Below, piece after piece: positions 1-8,647 of a stretch of 64,000 nucleotides of DNA. Position 1 is the first letter of the stretch; the number at the start of each line of letters is the position of its first letter. Below the pieces are notes generated by a model that did not search any database, had not been told where the DNA came from, and saw only the letters and a list, made by a program, of their open reading frames with translations. The DNA is taken from contig NZ_SUND01000003.1 in the NCBI RefSeq assembly GCF_005280205.1, positions 186,001-250,000 of the forward strand, in the 5' to 3' direction. The DNA comes from Bacillus yapensis. GTDB taxonomy: Bacteria > Bacillota > Bacilli > Bacillales > Cytobacillaceae. Both the position numbers and the translations under genes were made by a program.

Positions 1-559
1 CCAGCATTTCATAAAAGGACTGCACATTTTGCGCATCTACCCCTACAGTTGGCTCATCTAATATTAACAGCTTGGGTTCACTCACTAACGCTCTCGCAAT
101 AAAGACACGTTGCTGTTGTCCACCAGATAGCTCCCCAATATTCTGATTCATGTATTTCGTTAAACCGACCGAGTCGATCGCCGCTTTAATTTTACGATGA
201 TCATTTTGGTTCATAAACTTAAATAAACCAATTTTTTTTGTTAAGCCGCTCCCGACTACTTCATAGACAGTTGCTGGAAAACCGGAATTAAAGGAATTTG
301 CTTTTTGTGAAACAAAGCCGATTTCATGCCAATTCTTAAATCGATGGATATCTTCTCCGAAAATCTTGATTTCCCCTTCTTGAATTTTTAAGAGGCCAAG
401 AACGAGCTTCAAAAGAGTTGATTTCCCTGAACCATTCGGTCCTACAACGGCTAAGAAAGAACCTTGAGGGACTGTCATGTCGATATTTTCTAGGACATTT
501 TCTTTTTCATACCGATAAGATAATTGCTTTATTTCAATAATAGGTTGACCTGAATTCAT
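1..559 (-). CDS. znuC: Zinc ABC transporter ATP-binding protein (partial, C-terminus outside window)
   Basis: The first 186 codons of an ABC transporter ATPase are readable from ATG at 557-559 to the window edge. Seen: Walker A GPNGSGKST near residue 45, a Q-loop region (VSQKANSF), the ABC signature LSGGQQQR and Walker B LLILDEP followed by TVGVDA. The order and spacing match the AdcC/ZnuC metal-uptake family, and a Zur-like operator lies 19 bp upstream. The B. subtilis neighbourhood of yqfT/nfo carries zur, and related species keep znuC-znuB-zur here, so the permease and zur are probably just beyond position 1. The ribosome-binding site is AGGTGAT. Zinc rather than manganese is inferred from the operator and context. 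Confidence 0.88.
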   Translation of the reverse strand, partial: MNSGQPIIEIKQLSYRYEKENVLENIDMTVPQGSFLAVVGPNGSGKSTLLKLVLGLLKIQEGEIKIFGEDIHRFKNWHEIGFVSQKANSFNSGFPATVYEVVGSGLTKKIGLFKFMNQNDHRKIKAAIDSVGLTKYMNQNIGELSGGQQQRVFIARALVSEPKLLILDEPTVGVDAQNVQSFYEML

Positions 560-577
560 GCTATCACCTAGTTTTTT

Positions 578-598
578 AAATTAGAATCATTACGATTT
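578..598 (-). promoter_or_regulatory. Zur-like operator (zinc uptake repressor box)
   Basis: The 21 bp AAAT-TAGAAT-C-ATTACGATTT match the remembered B. subtilis Zur consensus (AAATCGTAATnATTACGATTT) at all but three positions. One half-site, ATTACGATTT, is perfect. It lies 19 bp upstream of the znuC start and should repress transporter expression when zinc is plentiful. Confidence 0.75.
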
Positions 599-694
599 AG
601 TAGTATACAGGAAGTATACCTCAAAGTAAAGCTTATTGCACGTCACGATTAGAAGCTATGTCTCATACATTAAAAAAGAAGGGGTGTGGGACGA

Positions 695-949
695 TTGAAT
701 ATCTTTCAAAGCATCATCAATCATAAAGTGAATACGATCACTGGAAGAGACTTAATAAAATATGGAAACCAGTTTCAAATATCTATTACGAAAGACCAAG
801 CTGAAACAATCGCTTCTTACTTAAGAGGAAAAAATGTCAATGTGTTTGATGAGGCAGAGCGAAACAAAGTTATCAAAGAAATTGCTAAAGTTGCTGGTTC
901 TGACACAGCGCAGCAAGTAAATCGTCTACTACTTGGATTAGTGAAATGA
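695..949 (+). CDS. yqfT: YqfT family protein (DUF2624)
   Basis: A small soluble protein of 84 residues beginning MNIFQSIINHK. It matches the YqfT family, which has no known function and sits beside nfo in Bacillus. The TTG at 695 is chosen because the Shine-Dalgarno GAAGGGG (678-684) is about 10 nt upstream; the in-frame GTG at 686 would nearly touch it and would add three residues. The protein is mostly helical, with no membrane segment or metal motif. It is transcribed toward nfo and ends at a shared hairpin terminator. Confidence 0.85.
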   Translation: MNIFQSIINHKVNTITGRDLIKYGNQFQISITKDQAETIASYLRGKNVNVFDEAERNKVIKEIAKVAGSDTAQQVNRLLLGLVK

Positions 950-954
950 TGAAA

Positions 955-997
955 AGCTGACGAGAGCTACCAAAATGGCAGCTCTCGTCAGCTCTTA
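955..997. terminator. Bidirectional terminator between yqfT and nfo
   Basis: A perfect 14-bp stem AGCTGACGAGAGCT (955-968) pairs with 980-993, with extra pairing CCA/TGG in the loop. The T-run is weak in the plus direction and TTTT in the minus direction, so it can end both convergent genes. Confidence 0.85.
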
Positions 998-1001
998 CTT
1001 T

Positions 1002-1895
1002 CTATTCAGCCAAAATATTAGCCAATAAGTTTTCATTAAATTCTTTACTACGAAGCATTGCAATTTCATGCTTGTACGGAGCCTTCTTATTATTCTTATC
1101 TTCTCCTACAAACGGTGTTTCTAATATTTTCGGAACGGACTCTAATTGTGGATGGTGCACAATATAGTTGAGAGCCTCAAAGCCGATATGACCAAATCCA
1201 ATATTTTCATGACGGTCTTTGCTAGCACCACGCTCATTTTTACTATCATTAATATGAAGTACCTTGATGCGGTCAATGCCCACAATCTTATCAAACTCAT
1301 TGAGCACGCCATCAAAATCTTCAACCAGATTGTAGCCTGCATCATGTGTATGACAAGTATCAAAGCATATAGAAAGTCGATCGTTGTGCGTAACTCCATC
1401 AATAATCATCGCGATTTCTTCAAAACTTCTTCCACATTCTGAGCCCTTACCTGCCATCGTCTCTAACGCAATTTGCAATGTTTCTTGGCCAGTTAAAACC
1501 TCGTTTAAGCCCTCGATGATTTTCTTAATCCCCGCTTCTGCTCCAGCACCTACATGAGCGCCAGGATGAAGTACGATTTGCTTTGCACCAAGTGCCTCTG
1601 TTCTGTCAATTTCAGTCCTAAGAAAACGAACCCCTAAATCAAACGTATCTGGATTTGTCGTATTCCCAATATTAATGATGTACGGAGCATGTACAACAAT
1701 TTCATCAATACCGTGTTCCTTCATATGCAAAAGGCCCGCTTCAATATTTAATTCCTCGATTTTTTTTCTTCGAGTATTTTGCGGCGCACCAGTGTAAATC
1801 ATGAATGTATTGGCTCCGTATGATACTGCTTCTTGACTTGCCCCTAGCAGCATTTCCTTTCCACTCATGGAAACATGTGATCCAATTTTCAACAT
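1002..1895 (-). CDS. nfo: Endonuclease IV (apurinic/apyrimidinic endonuclease)
   Basis: Cleaves the DNA backbone 5' to abasic sites in base excision repair; in Bacillus it is notable in spore DNA repair. The 297 residues give the complete TIM-barrel enzyme. Trinuclear zinc-site signatures are all visible: GSHVSMSG at the start, [37 protein letters not shown] and [11 protein letters not shown]. Length equals what I recall for B. subtilis YqfS/Nfo. It lies 19 bp downstream of cshB on the same strand, so the two are probably co-transcribed. Confidence 0.97.
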   Translation of the reverse strand: MLKIGSHVSMSGKEMLLGASQEAVSYGANTFMIYTGAPQNTRRKKIEELNIEAGLLHMKEHGIDEIVVHAPYIINIGNTTNPDTFDLGVRFLRTEIDRTEALGAKQIVLHPGAHVGAGAEAGIKKIIEGLNEVLTGQETLQIALETMAGKGSECGRSFEEIAMIIDGVTHNDRLSICFDTCHTHDAGYNLVEDFDGVLNEFDKIVGIDRIKVLHINDSKNERGASKDRHENIGFGHIGFEALNYIVHHPQLESVPKILETPFVGEDKNNKKAPYKHEIAMLRSKEFNENLLANILAE

Positions 1896-1914
1896 ACAAT
1901 CCTCTCCCTTTGCT

Positions 1915-3225
1915 TTACTTTTTACGCTTTATACGATTTTGTCGCTTCTTTATTTTGTCCATTTCCCATTGCATCTTTTTCTTGTAACCAGGCTTAACCT
2001 TTGACGGCTTCTTCACAAACGATTTTGCCATTGCATCGACTTCGTTCTGCTGTCTTACACGTTTTTTCCGCTTATTGCGGTCACCGATTTCCACAATCTC
2101 CCCTTGCTTGATGTCCACATTCTTGAATTCAATGCCAAGGTTTTCTAATCGGTTCAAAGCATCCTCATCAGACTGGGTGTAGATCGTGAGGGCAAGTCCC
2201 GCTTTTCCTGCACGAGCTGTACGCCCTACACGGTGCACATAAAAGTCTAAATCACTTGGAAGCTCATAGTTAATAACATGGCTGACACCTTCAATATCAA
2301 TGCCTCGAGCAGCTAAATCTGTCGCAACGATATATTGGTATTCTAAATCCCAAATTTGCTTCATCATTTTTTTACGTTCTCTCGGACTTAAGTTTCCATG
2401 GATTCTACCAACCTTTAGTCCTTTCTGAGTTAAGGAGTCCGCCACTACATCAGCCATCTTTTTCGTGTTTGTAAACACAATAGCCAAATAAGGATTTACT
2501 GCAGATAATACTTCATAGACCATTTCCTTTTTATCGCGATGTCTTGAAGGAATAAGATAATGATCAATTTTTGCAGCGGTTAATTGCTTCGGTTCGATTT
2601 GAATAAACTTCGGATTTTCTAAATATTTTTTCAAAAATGGCTTGAGCTTTTCTGGAATTGTTGCTGAAAACACAAGGATTTGTAGCTTTTGAGGCATTTT
2701 TGAAGCAATTTGATCCACGTCTTCAATGAAGCCCATATCAAGCATTAAATCTGCTTCGTCCACCACAATTGTATTTGCCTTATGAACAAATAAGGCTTGA
2801 TCCTTTGTTAGGTCATTAATTCTTCCTGGCGTACCTACAACAATATGTGGTTGTGTCTTTAGCTTTTCGATTGCTCTTTGCTTGTCTGTACCACCGATAA
2901 ACAATCGAGTTGTGATTTCATTTTCCGTTGCATGTTCTGTAACCTTCAAAATCTCTTGGTAAATTTGATTGGCTAACTCTCTAGTCGGAGCTGTGATAAC
3001 AGCTTGTACCTCTTTTTTAGCTGGGTCTATTTTTTCGATAATCGGCAATATGTAAGAATGCGTTTTACCCGTTCCTGTTTGCGATTGTCCAATGGCACTT
3101 TCCCCTTTTAAAGCTACAGGGATAAGTTTTTGTTGAATTTCCGTTGGTTCATAAAAACCAATTTTGTTCAACGCCTCTATTATAAACGGTTTAAACTCAT
3201 ATATCTTAAATTTTGATTCTGTCAT
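1915..3225 (-). CDS. cshB: DEAD-box ATP-dependent RNA helicase CshB
   Basis: RNA helicase with a Q-motif near residue 20, motif I SQTGTGKT, motif [10 protein letters not shown], motif III SAT, and C-terminal helicase motifs including [11 protein letters not shown] strongly basic tail rich in KKR follows, typical of CshB/YqfR, which in B. subtilis helps cold adaptation and mRNA turnover. The 436-residue length fits the family. It has the ribosome-binding site AAAGGAGC and a likely sigma-A promoter 50-80 bp upstream. It reads into nfo as in B. subtilis. Confidence 0.95.
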   Translation of the reverse strand: MTESKFKIYEFKPFIIEALNKIGFYEPTEIQQKLIPVALKGESAIGQSQTGTGKTHSYILPIIEKIDPAKKEVQAVITAPTRELANQIYQEILKVTEHATENEITTRLFIGGTDKQRAIEKLKTQPHIVVGTPGRINDLTKDQALFVHKANTIVVDEADLMLDMGFIEDVDQIASKMPQKLQILVFSATIPEKLKPFLKKYLENPKFIQIEPKQLTAAKIDHYLIPSRHRDKKEMVYEVLSAVNPYLAIVFTNTKKMADVVADSLTQKGLKVGRIHGNLSPRERKKMMKQIWDLEYQYIVATDLAARGIDIEGVSHVINYELPSDLDFYVHRVGRTARAGKAGLALTIYTQSDEDALNRLENLGIEFKNVDIKQGEIVEIGDRNKRKKRVRQQNEVDAMAKSFVKKPSKVKPGYKKKMQWEMDKIKKRQNRIKRKK

Positions 3226-3274
3226 TTTCCTGCTCCTTTTAATAAATCCTACCCTTAGGTATTGTCATCATTCC

Positions 3275-3304
3275 ATTATAATAAAGTTTTCCCTATTGCG
3301 CCAA
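3275..3304 (-). promoter_or_regulatory. Putative sigma-A promoter of cshB-nfo
   Basis: On the minus strand TTGGCG (3299-3304) is followed after 18 bp by TATAAT (3275-3280). The rest of the 317-bp gap up to 3542 shows no further gene or convincing site. Confidence 0.5.
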
Positions 3305-3542
3305 TTTGCTTGGCATCTTTTTTCAAATTCGTAGGTATTCTTAGTTTTTAGTAGAAAAAACTGTCTCATCGAAAATCAGACTAACATCCGCAAAAGTCTT
3401 AAACCATTCCCAATTTTATGCATAGGTTAATAAGAGAGATGAACTTCCAATAACGAACTGCGCGTTGATGCTGTGAATATACGCGATCATCCATAGAAAA
3501 TGCGCATAACGGAAACTTGAAAGATTGAAAGGAGGGCTTAGC

Positions 3543-4112
3543 TTGCAACCAAGAATGAGAGGACCTCTTCCACCACGTATGATGCCACCGAGAATGCCCA
3601 GAGGTAGTTTCCCTCAGATGAATCGAATGGGAGGCGGGATGCGAGCACCTGGTCCGTCAAGAGGCGGCGGTGGATTACTCGCTAAGATATTAGGTAGAGG
3701 AGGAAGGCAAGGAGGAGGAGCAAATCCATTTTCCTTTGGAGCAGCTTCAGCTGCGGGACGTGCTAGTGGTGGTGGAGGGCTTTTAAAAACATTAACAGAT
3801 CCTAGTGCCCTGAACGGTTTTCTAACAAATACGCAAAAAGTGCTAAACACTGCTCAACAAGTTGGACCAATGGTTCAACAATATGGGCCAATTGTGCGAA
3901 ATCTCCCTTCCTTATGGAAACTTTATAAAGGATTTAAAGATTTACCATCTGATTCAGAAGAAAATTCTACCACTGAAGAAGCCACTAAAGAAACAAAAAG
4001 TACCGCAAAACGCAAGCCTGCCAGAACTCGAGAAAACAAAGAAGAAAGTCTTGAGCCTGTTGAACAAGAACGCTCTAATAAAGGTCAGTCGATGCCAAAA
4101 TTATATGTGTAG
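3543..4112 (+). CDS. yqfQ: YqfQ/VrrA-like Pro-Met-Gly-rich protein
   Basis: A 189-residue protein of strongly biased composition. The first 80 residues are rich in Pro, Met, Arg and Gly (PPRMMPPRMPRG, then Gly-rich blocks). A conserved middle follows around FLTNTQKVLNTAQQVGP and LWKLYKGFKDLP, then a charged Glu/Lys tail. This is the YqfQ family, whose B. anthracis member VrrA is used for variable-number repeat typing. Function is unknown. TTG at 3543 is chosen because AAAGGAGG ends 7 nt before it. The position between cshB and ispH is conserved in Bacillus. Confidence 0.85.
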   Translation: MQPRMRGPLPPRMMPPRMPRGSFPQMNRMGGGMRAPGPSRGGGGLLAKILGRGGRQGGGANPFSFGAASAAGRASGGGGLLKTLTDPSALNGFLTNTQKVLNTAQQVGPMVQQYGPIVRNLPSLWKLYKGFKDLPSDSEENSTTEEATKETKSTAKRKPARTRENKEESLEPVEQERSNKGQSMPKLYV

Positions 4113-4144
4113 AAAGAATGCTGTTTTGAAAGCATTCTTTTTCT
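4113..4144 (+). terminator. Terminator of yqfQ
   Basis: A 10-bp stem AAAGAATGCT (4113-4122) pairs with AGCATTCTTT (4131-4140), followed by a T-rich tract. Confidence 0.88.
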
Positions 4145-4145
4145 T

Positions 4146-4330
4146 CGCTGTTTTCTATCGATCATTGTTTTTTCGTAAATGTCCAGAACCCGACATTTAC
4201 ACCCCCTATATGGTTTAGTGCTACATATTATTTTTTCACGGCACTTTTCGCTACCCATTTAAGGAAATCTGGCTATGTATTTTAGTCAATTTTTATATAA
4301 AAGCTTCAATCTTTGTGAAAAGAGCCTTTT
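4146..4330 (+). repeat. Dispersed structured repeat family A, copy 1
   Basis: About 185 bp that share ordered blocks with 29053-29275. The blocks are CGCTGTTTTCTAT, TTTTTTCGTAAATGTC, CCGACATTTACACC, CACGGCACTTTTCGC and GTGAAAAGAGCC. The outer pieces form two stems: GTAAATGTC (4175-4183) with GACATTTAC (4192-4200), and GGCACTTTTCGC (4240-4251) with 4315-4326. It contains no open reading frame and lies between the yqfQ terminator and the ispH promoter. Confidence 0.8.
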
Positions 4331-4349
4331 AATTTCCAACTTCCTCAAA

Positions 4350-4378
4350 TTGAGGTTTTCCTAGAAGTCCGATATAAT
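4350..4378 (+). promoter_or_regulatory. Sigma-A promoter of ispH
   Basis: TTGAGG (4350-4355), a 17-bp spacer and a perfect TATAAT (4373-4378), 49 bp upstream of the ispH start codon. Confidence 0.85.
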
Positions 4379-4426
4379 GGTTTCATAGATTGAGTGTTTT
4401 GCTTTTTATAGGAGGTTGGATTTTAA

Positions 4427-5371
4427 ATGGAAGTAATCAAAATTTCTCCACGTGGCTATTGCTACGGTGTTGTCGACGCCATGGTGATTGCAAGAAATGC
4501 TGCTTTAGATAAAACATTACCAAGACCTATTTATATCCTTGGTATGATTGTTCATAATAAACACGTTACGGATGCTTTTGAGGAAGAAGGCATTATCACT
4601 TTAGATGGTAGTAACCGCCTTGAAATCCTTGAAAAAGTGGATACAGGAACGGTTATTTTTACGGCTCATGGTATTTCACCTGAAGTACGAGAATTAGCGC
4701 AAAAGAAAGGACTTGTAACACTAGATGCTACCTGTCCAGATGTAACAAGAACCCACGACCTCATACGTGATAAGAAGGAAGAAGGTTATCAAGTCATTTA
4801 TATCGGTAAAAAGGGGCATCCTGAGCCTGAAGGAGCAGTAGGTGTTGCTCCTGATATCGTTCACCTTGTTGAATCAGAAGAGGATGTCAAAAACCTTAAT
4901 CTTGATTTTGACAAAATTATTGTGACGAACCAAACGACGATGAGTCAATGGGATGTTAAACATATCGTTGAATTATTGTTAGAAAAATATCCTCATGCAG
5001 AGTTTCATAATGAAATTTGTAATGCGACTCAGGTTCGTCAGGAAGCTGTAGCCCAAAAGGCTGGAGAAGCGGACGTAACGATTGTCGTGGGTGATCCAAA
5101 GAGTAATAACTCGAATCGTTTGGCACAGGTGTCAGAAGAAATTGCTGGGACAAAGGCTTATCGCATTGGCGATTTGAGCGAGCTTAACATTGAGTGGATT
5201 AAGGATGCAAAAAATGTCGCTGTAACGTCTGGAGCTTCTACTCCAACACCGATTACAAAAGAAGTTATTGCATTTATTGAGCAGTTTGATCCAAATGATG
5301 AATCAACTTGGAGAACCGAAAAGAAGGTTCCTTTAAACAAAATTTTACCTAAAGTGAAAACTGTAAATTAA
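4427..5371 (+). CDS. ispH: 4-hydroxy-3-methylbut-2-enyl diphosphate reductase
   Basis: Last enzyme of the MEP isoprenoid pathway. It reduces HMBPP to IPP and DMAPP using an iron-sulfur cluster. The three cluster cysteines are visible: Cys12 in RGYCYGV, Cys103 in DATCPDV and one in NEICNATQ near residue 198. Substrate-binding signatures TAHGIS, NQTTMSQ and TSGASTP are present. The 314 residues fit the LytB/YqfP family. It is preceded by a strong promoter and GGAGGT, and followed by its own terminator, so it is a single-gene unit. Confidence 0.97.
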   Translation: MEVIKISPRGYCYGVVDAMVIARNAALDKTLPRPIYILGMIVHNKHVTDAFEEEGIITLDGSNRLEILEKVDTGTVIFTAHGISPEVRELAQKKGLVTLDATCPDVTRTHDLIRDKKEEGYQVIYIGKKGHPEPEGAVGVAPDIVHLVESEEDVKNLNLDFDKIIVTNQTTMSQWDVKHIVELLLEKYPHAEFHNEICNATQVRQEAVAQKAGEADVTIVVGDPKSNNSNRLAQVSEEIAGTKAYRIGDLSELNIEWIKDAKNVAVTSGASTPTPITKEVIAFIEQFDPNDESTWRTEKKVPLNKILPKVKTVN

Positions 5372-5374
5372 AAT

Positions 5375-5405
5375 AAGAGGGCGCAAATTTTGCGTCCTCT
5401 TTTTA
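5375..5405. terminator. Bidirectional terminator between ispH and yqfO
   Basis: AAGAGGGCGCAA pairs with TTGCGTCCTCTT across a 3-nt loop, with a T-run on the plus side and an A-run on the other. Confidence 0.85.
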
Positions 5406-5408
5406 TGC

Positions 5409-6524
5409 TTACACAAATTGAAACGGGTCTGTATTAAGTTTAGAAGCCACAAATGTTACGTCTAGTCCTTTGTCTTGGGTCATTTTAGCTAAAATTTTCG
5501 CCACTCCATCTTTCATGACTTTCTCAACATTATGACCAGGGTCAATAATGTTTACCCCTTCCATTTGTGCATCATGGGCAACATGGTAATATAAATCACC
5601 CGTTACATATACATCCGCTCCCTTGAATTTAGCTGAGCGATAATATTTATTGCCATCTCCACCTAATACAGCCACCTTTTTTACAGGGGTCTGTAAATCT
5701 CCAACAACACGAACACCTTTGACATCAAGAGCTTCCTTAACACGCTCTGCAAATTGTCCTAATGTCATTTCGTCGATATACCCCACTCGACCAAGCCCTA
5801 GCGTTTCTCCTTGATTATCTAATGGGTAAATATCATACGCAACTTCTTCATATGGATGAGCTTTCAGCATGGCAGAAAGGACTCTTTTTTCAATGTTCTC
5901 AGGAAAAATCGTTTCAATTCTGACTTCATTCACTTCTTCAAGCTTTCCTTGTGTGCCAATATGAGGGTTTGTCTGTTCACCAGGAAGGAATTGACCTACC
6001 CCACTCGCCGTGAATGCACAATGACTATAATTACCGATGGCACCTGCACCAGCTCTCCCTAACGCCTCTTTTACTGCCTTAGCATTTTCTTCGGGCACAA
6101 AAACAACTAGTTTCTTTAATTTTAATTCATAGGTTGGCACAAGTACCTCTGTATTCGTAAGTCCTAATGCTTCTGCTAATAAATCATTGACTCCGCCTTT
6201 TGCCACGTCTAAATTCGTATGGGCTGCATACACGGCAATATCATGCTTGATCAATTTTTCAATAATTCTCCCAGCTGTTTGTTCCGTGGCTATCTTTTGT
6301 AATGGACGATAGATGATTGGATGATGGGCAATGATCAGCTGTACGTTTTCTGCAATCGCCTCATCAACCACTTCCTCAAGAACATCTAATGCAATGAGTA
6401 CTTTTTCGACCGGTTTATTTAATCGGCCAATTTGAAGTCCGACCTTATCGCCTTCCATGGCATAAGCCTTCGGTGAGAATTGCTCAAATAATTGAATGAC
6501 TTCATATCCATTCGCTTTCTTCAT
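5409..6524 (-). CDS. yqfO: Nif3-like dinuclear metal-centre protein YqfO
   Basis: NIF3 family, 371 residues. The N-terminal half has metal-binding motifs (IIAHHPIIYRPL and AAHTNLDVAKGGVND). A central insertion of about 100 residues starts near KKLVVFVPEENAKAV and resembles the PII/CutA-like domain of Bacillus YqfO. The NIF3 fold resumes with VGYIDEM and ends DPGHNVEK. Proteins of this family have been named GTP cyclohydrolase 1 type 2 homologs, but cellular function is unsettled. It lies 2 bp downstream of trmK on the same strand, as in B. subtilis. Confidence 0.93.
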   Translation of the reverse strand: MKKANGYEVIQLFEQFSPKAYAMEGDKVGLQIGRLNKPVEKVLIALDVLEEVVDEAIAENVQLIIAHHPIIYRPLQKIATEQTAGRIIEKLIKHDIAVYAAHTNLDVAKGGVNDLLAEALGLTNTEVLVPTYELKLKKLVVFVPEENAKAVKEALGRAGAGAIGNYSHCAFTASGVGQFLPGEQTNPHIGTQGKLEEVNEVRIETIFPENIEKRVLSAMLKAHPYEEVAYDIYPLDNQGETLGLGRVGYIDEMTLGQFAERVKEALDVKGVRVVGDLQTPVKKVAVLGGDGNKYYRSAKFKGADVYVTGDLYYHVAHDAQMEGVNIIDPGHNVEKVMKDGVAKILAKMTQDKGLDVTFVASKLNTDPFQFV

Positions 6525-6526
6525 CC

Positions 6527-7237
6527 TTATCCAAGAACCTCCTCTATCATGCGAAGCTTATTATGTAATTCTTCTTTCTTTTGACGATTTTCTTCAGTAT
6601 CAGCAGCTTGCTCAAGCTTACTCAATATTCTCATCCAATTGTTCATTTCACCTTTCCATTTCTTCACAAAAGGTTCCGTTCTTTTAATCGATAAGAATGG
6701 ACCCATCAATAATTCCGACTGTAGTTTTTCCTGATTATAGGACTGAAGTGGTTCCCCTTTTTCAGCTACAAGGATTTCGTAGATTTTTCCGTCCTCTTCT
6801 AAAATTTCTTCCTCTACTAACTTCCACTCATGATCCATTAGCCAAACTCTGATTGATTGAGCGCTTATATTCGGCTGCAGAATTAACCTTGAAACACCTT
6901 CAAGTTTGTCCAATCCTTGTTCGAGAATACTTGCAATCAAAGCTCCACCCATGCCAGCGATTGTAATGCAATCTACTTCTCCTGGAGAGATGACTGCAAG
7001 ACCATCTCCTTTTCTCACTTCTATTTTATCCGTTAAATCTTCTGACTCCACTTGCTTTTTCGCTGATTGAAAAGGACCTTCTACAACTTCACCCGCAATT
7101 GCAAAAGGTACAAGCCCTTTTTTTACAACATGACAAGGCAAGTATGCATGGTCTGAGCCAATATCAGCCATTCGGCTTCCTTCTGGTATGTACTCCGCTA
7201 CTGCCTGCAATCGATGCGATAATTTATCTATATTCAT
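6527..7237 (-). CDS. trmK: tRNA (adenine22-N1)-methyltransferase
   Basis: Class I SAM-dependent methyltransferase, 236 residues. The start MNIDKLSHRLQAVAEYIP and the SAM site ADIGSDHAYLP are characteristic of TrmK/YqfN, which methylates N1 of A22 in tRNAs. The catalytic-loop region IAGMGGALI and a C-terminal coiled coil are present. Order trmK then yqfO matches B. subtilis, where yqfN follows cccA. The ribosome-binding site GGTGAAGG precedes ATG. Confidence 0.93.
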   Translation of the reverse strand: MNIDKLSHRLQAVAEYIPEGSRMADIGSDHAYLPCHVVKKGLVPFAIAGEVVEGPFQSAKKQVESEDLTDKIEVRKGDGLAVISPGEVDCITIAGMGGALIASILEQGLDKLEGVSRLILQPNISAQSIRVWLMDHEWKLVEEEILEEDGKIYEILVAEKGEPLQSYNQEKLQSELLMGPFLSIKRTEPFVKKWKGEMNNWMRILSKLEQAADTEENRQKKEELHNKLRMIEEVLG

Positions 7238-7284
7238 TCCTTCACCACTTTACTAATTCTATGGATGACTCCATTTAATAAGTA

Positions 7285-7316
7285 TAAAAAAAGTCCTTTA
7301 CATATGCAAAGGACTT
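7285..7316 (-). terminator. Terminator of cccA
   Basis: Stem AAGTCCTTT (7291-7299) with AAAGGACTT (7308-7316). The minus-strand transcript ends in a run of Ts (7285-7290 complement). Confidence 0.88.
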
Positions 7317-7334
7317 CTGTTACTTATTTCGAAC

Positions 7335-7703
7335 TTATTTTAGTGTTGCGAGCCATTCAGCCATTTCTGCCTCTTTACCAGCAACTAATCCACCAGGCAT
7401 ACCGCCATCAGTACCATTTGTAAGAATGTCTACAAGCTCTTCTTGACTATGTTTGTCGCCAACTCCGATTAATGATGGACCTGTAACACCCTTATAGTCT
7501 CCACCATGGCAGCCTACACAGCCTTTTTGTTGGAACAATTCTTCAGGTGTTGCATTTGCAACCTCTTCTGTTTTTTCTCCGCCATTTTCATTCTCTTCAG
7601 CGATTTCTTTCATATCGCCAAGACCTTTAAATGACATTAAGAACATAACAGCAATTCCTAGTACCATAATTAAAACGAACGGAATAATTGGATTACGATT
7701 CAT
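7335..7703 (-). CDS. cccA: Membrane-anchored cytochrome c-550
   Basis: Small c-type cytochrome, 122 residues, starting MNRNPIIPFVLIMVLG. There is one N-terminal membrane anchor (about residues 6-26), an acidic linker, then a haem domain with CVGCH (covalent haem attachment) and a Met ligand in GGMPGG. It carries electrons in the respiratory chain on the outer face of the membrane. ATG at 7701-7703 is preferred over an upstream in-frame start because AGGGAGG ends about 8 nt before it and family members begin there. Confidence 0.92.
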   Translation of the reverse strand: MNRNPIIPFVLIMVLGIAVMFLMSFKGLGDMKEIAEENENGGEKTEEVANATPEELFQQKGCVGCHGGDYKGVTGPSLIGVGDKHSQEELVDILTNGTDGGMPGGLVAGKEAEMAEWLATLK

Positions 7704-8034
7704 TGCAATAACCTCCCTTATGTAAGAACAATCAGTCAAATAAATATTTTATATACAAACAACCTTTATTTTACTCGAAAAACAAAAGAAGGAAAAGACC
7801 TAAAGTAAAGTTTGTCACACTAAGTTCATAAAAAAGTCAAAAACTTCGCGACAATTTCAACCTAGTTTTCGTTTGTTGTCCATATTTTATCCTCACATAT
7901 TTATTTTAATAAAGTTACAAAACCTGATGAAAGTAACTGAGGAAAATACAAAGTTTTAAAAATTATTCTTGACCTATGAATGAATTCGCTTACAATATGA
8001 TTATAAGGGTGTTTATTGAATTTTCTTAATATTA
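7704..8034. other. Intergenic gap upstream of cccA
   Basis: About 330 bp of AT-rich sequence holding the cccA ribosome-binding site and presumably its promoter. I could not choose a convincing -35/-10 pair and see no gene, strong hairpin or repeat. Confidence 0.5.
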
Positions 8035-8556
8035 TTAAAGAAACATTGAAATGACAATCAACGCCATTCCCACATATCCGGATAAATGAAAATACATGAG
8101 CTTGAACTTTTTTCCTGCTAACAACCATAACAAGCAGTTTCCTAAAAGGACAATGTATAAAATAAAGACTCCTTCAGGAAAAAAATGAACAATCAACTCA
8201 ACACTAAAGAGTAAAAGTAAAAGTGCAGTTATGACTAATGAAATTTGAAATGCCATCCCTTTTTTGAAAAAATAAACAGTAAAGGCGACTCCACTTAGCA
8301 ATATAATACTAGAAAGACCCATTTGCAAATCGAAAGATAATTCTGTAAAATATAATAAAAAAACAAATACTGGAATTAATAACAAAGGCATCATATTGTA
8401 TTTAGCTAGCTTCGTCTTTGATTTTCCTTGTTCCACGGGTTGATTCCCCTCTGTGTACAAGGCTAATAAGTAATCACAGTATTGTTCTGGAAGCATTTTA
8501 TTCTGCTTCCAATATAGAATTTCAGTAACTATAACTTTTTTACGATTTTCATCCAT
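8035..8556 (-). CDS. Uncharacterised multi-spanning membrane protein
   Basis: I do not recognise a specific family. The 173 residues have a cytoplasmic N-terminus of about 55 residues (MDENRKKVIVTEILYWKQNK, PEQYCDYLLALY), then about five hydrophobic segments (near 55-70, 76-95, 100-118, 124-142, 155-173). The start resembles small DUF2157-like membrane proteins, but that is weak. Its terminus is a bare hydrophobic segment. It lies between the sigA terminator and cccA, and B. subtilis as I recall has no equivalent gene there. ATG follows AAAGGATGCG. Confidence 0.75.
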   Translation of the reverse strand: MDENRKKVIVTEILYWKQNKMLPEQYCDYLLALYTEGNQPVEQGKSKTKLAKYNMMPLLLIPVFVFLLYFTELSFDLQMGLSSIILLSGVAFTVYFFKKGMAFQISLVITALLLLLFSVELIVHFFPEGVFILYIVLLGNCLLWLLAGKKFKLMYFHLSGYVGMALIVISMFL

Positions 8557-8586
8557 ACCGTCGCATCCTTTTTATAACAAAAACAA

Positions 8587-8625
8587 AAAATAGTTTACCT
8601 CAATTGTATGAAGTAAACTATTTTC
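8587..8625 (-). terminator. Terminator of the sigA operon
   Basis: AATAGTTTAC (8589-8598) pairs with GTAAACTATT (8613-8622); the minus transcript then runs into TTTTTTG. Confidence 0.85.
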
Positions 8626-8647
8626 TGGCAATATATTTTTTTAGACT

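Noticed and set aside
3470-3542. Sigma-E-like elements upstream of yqfQ
   Set aside because: GAATATA and CATAGAAA occur, but the spacing is several bases too short for a sigma-E promoter.
3614-3850. Proline-rich reading frame antisense to yqfQ
   Set aside because: It mirrors the Gly/Pro/Arg-biased yqfQ codons, has no ribosome-binding site and no family resemblance.
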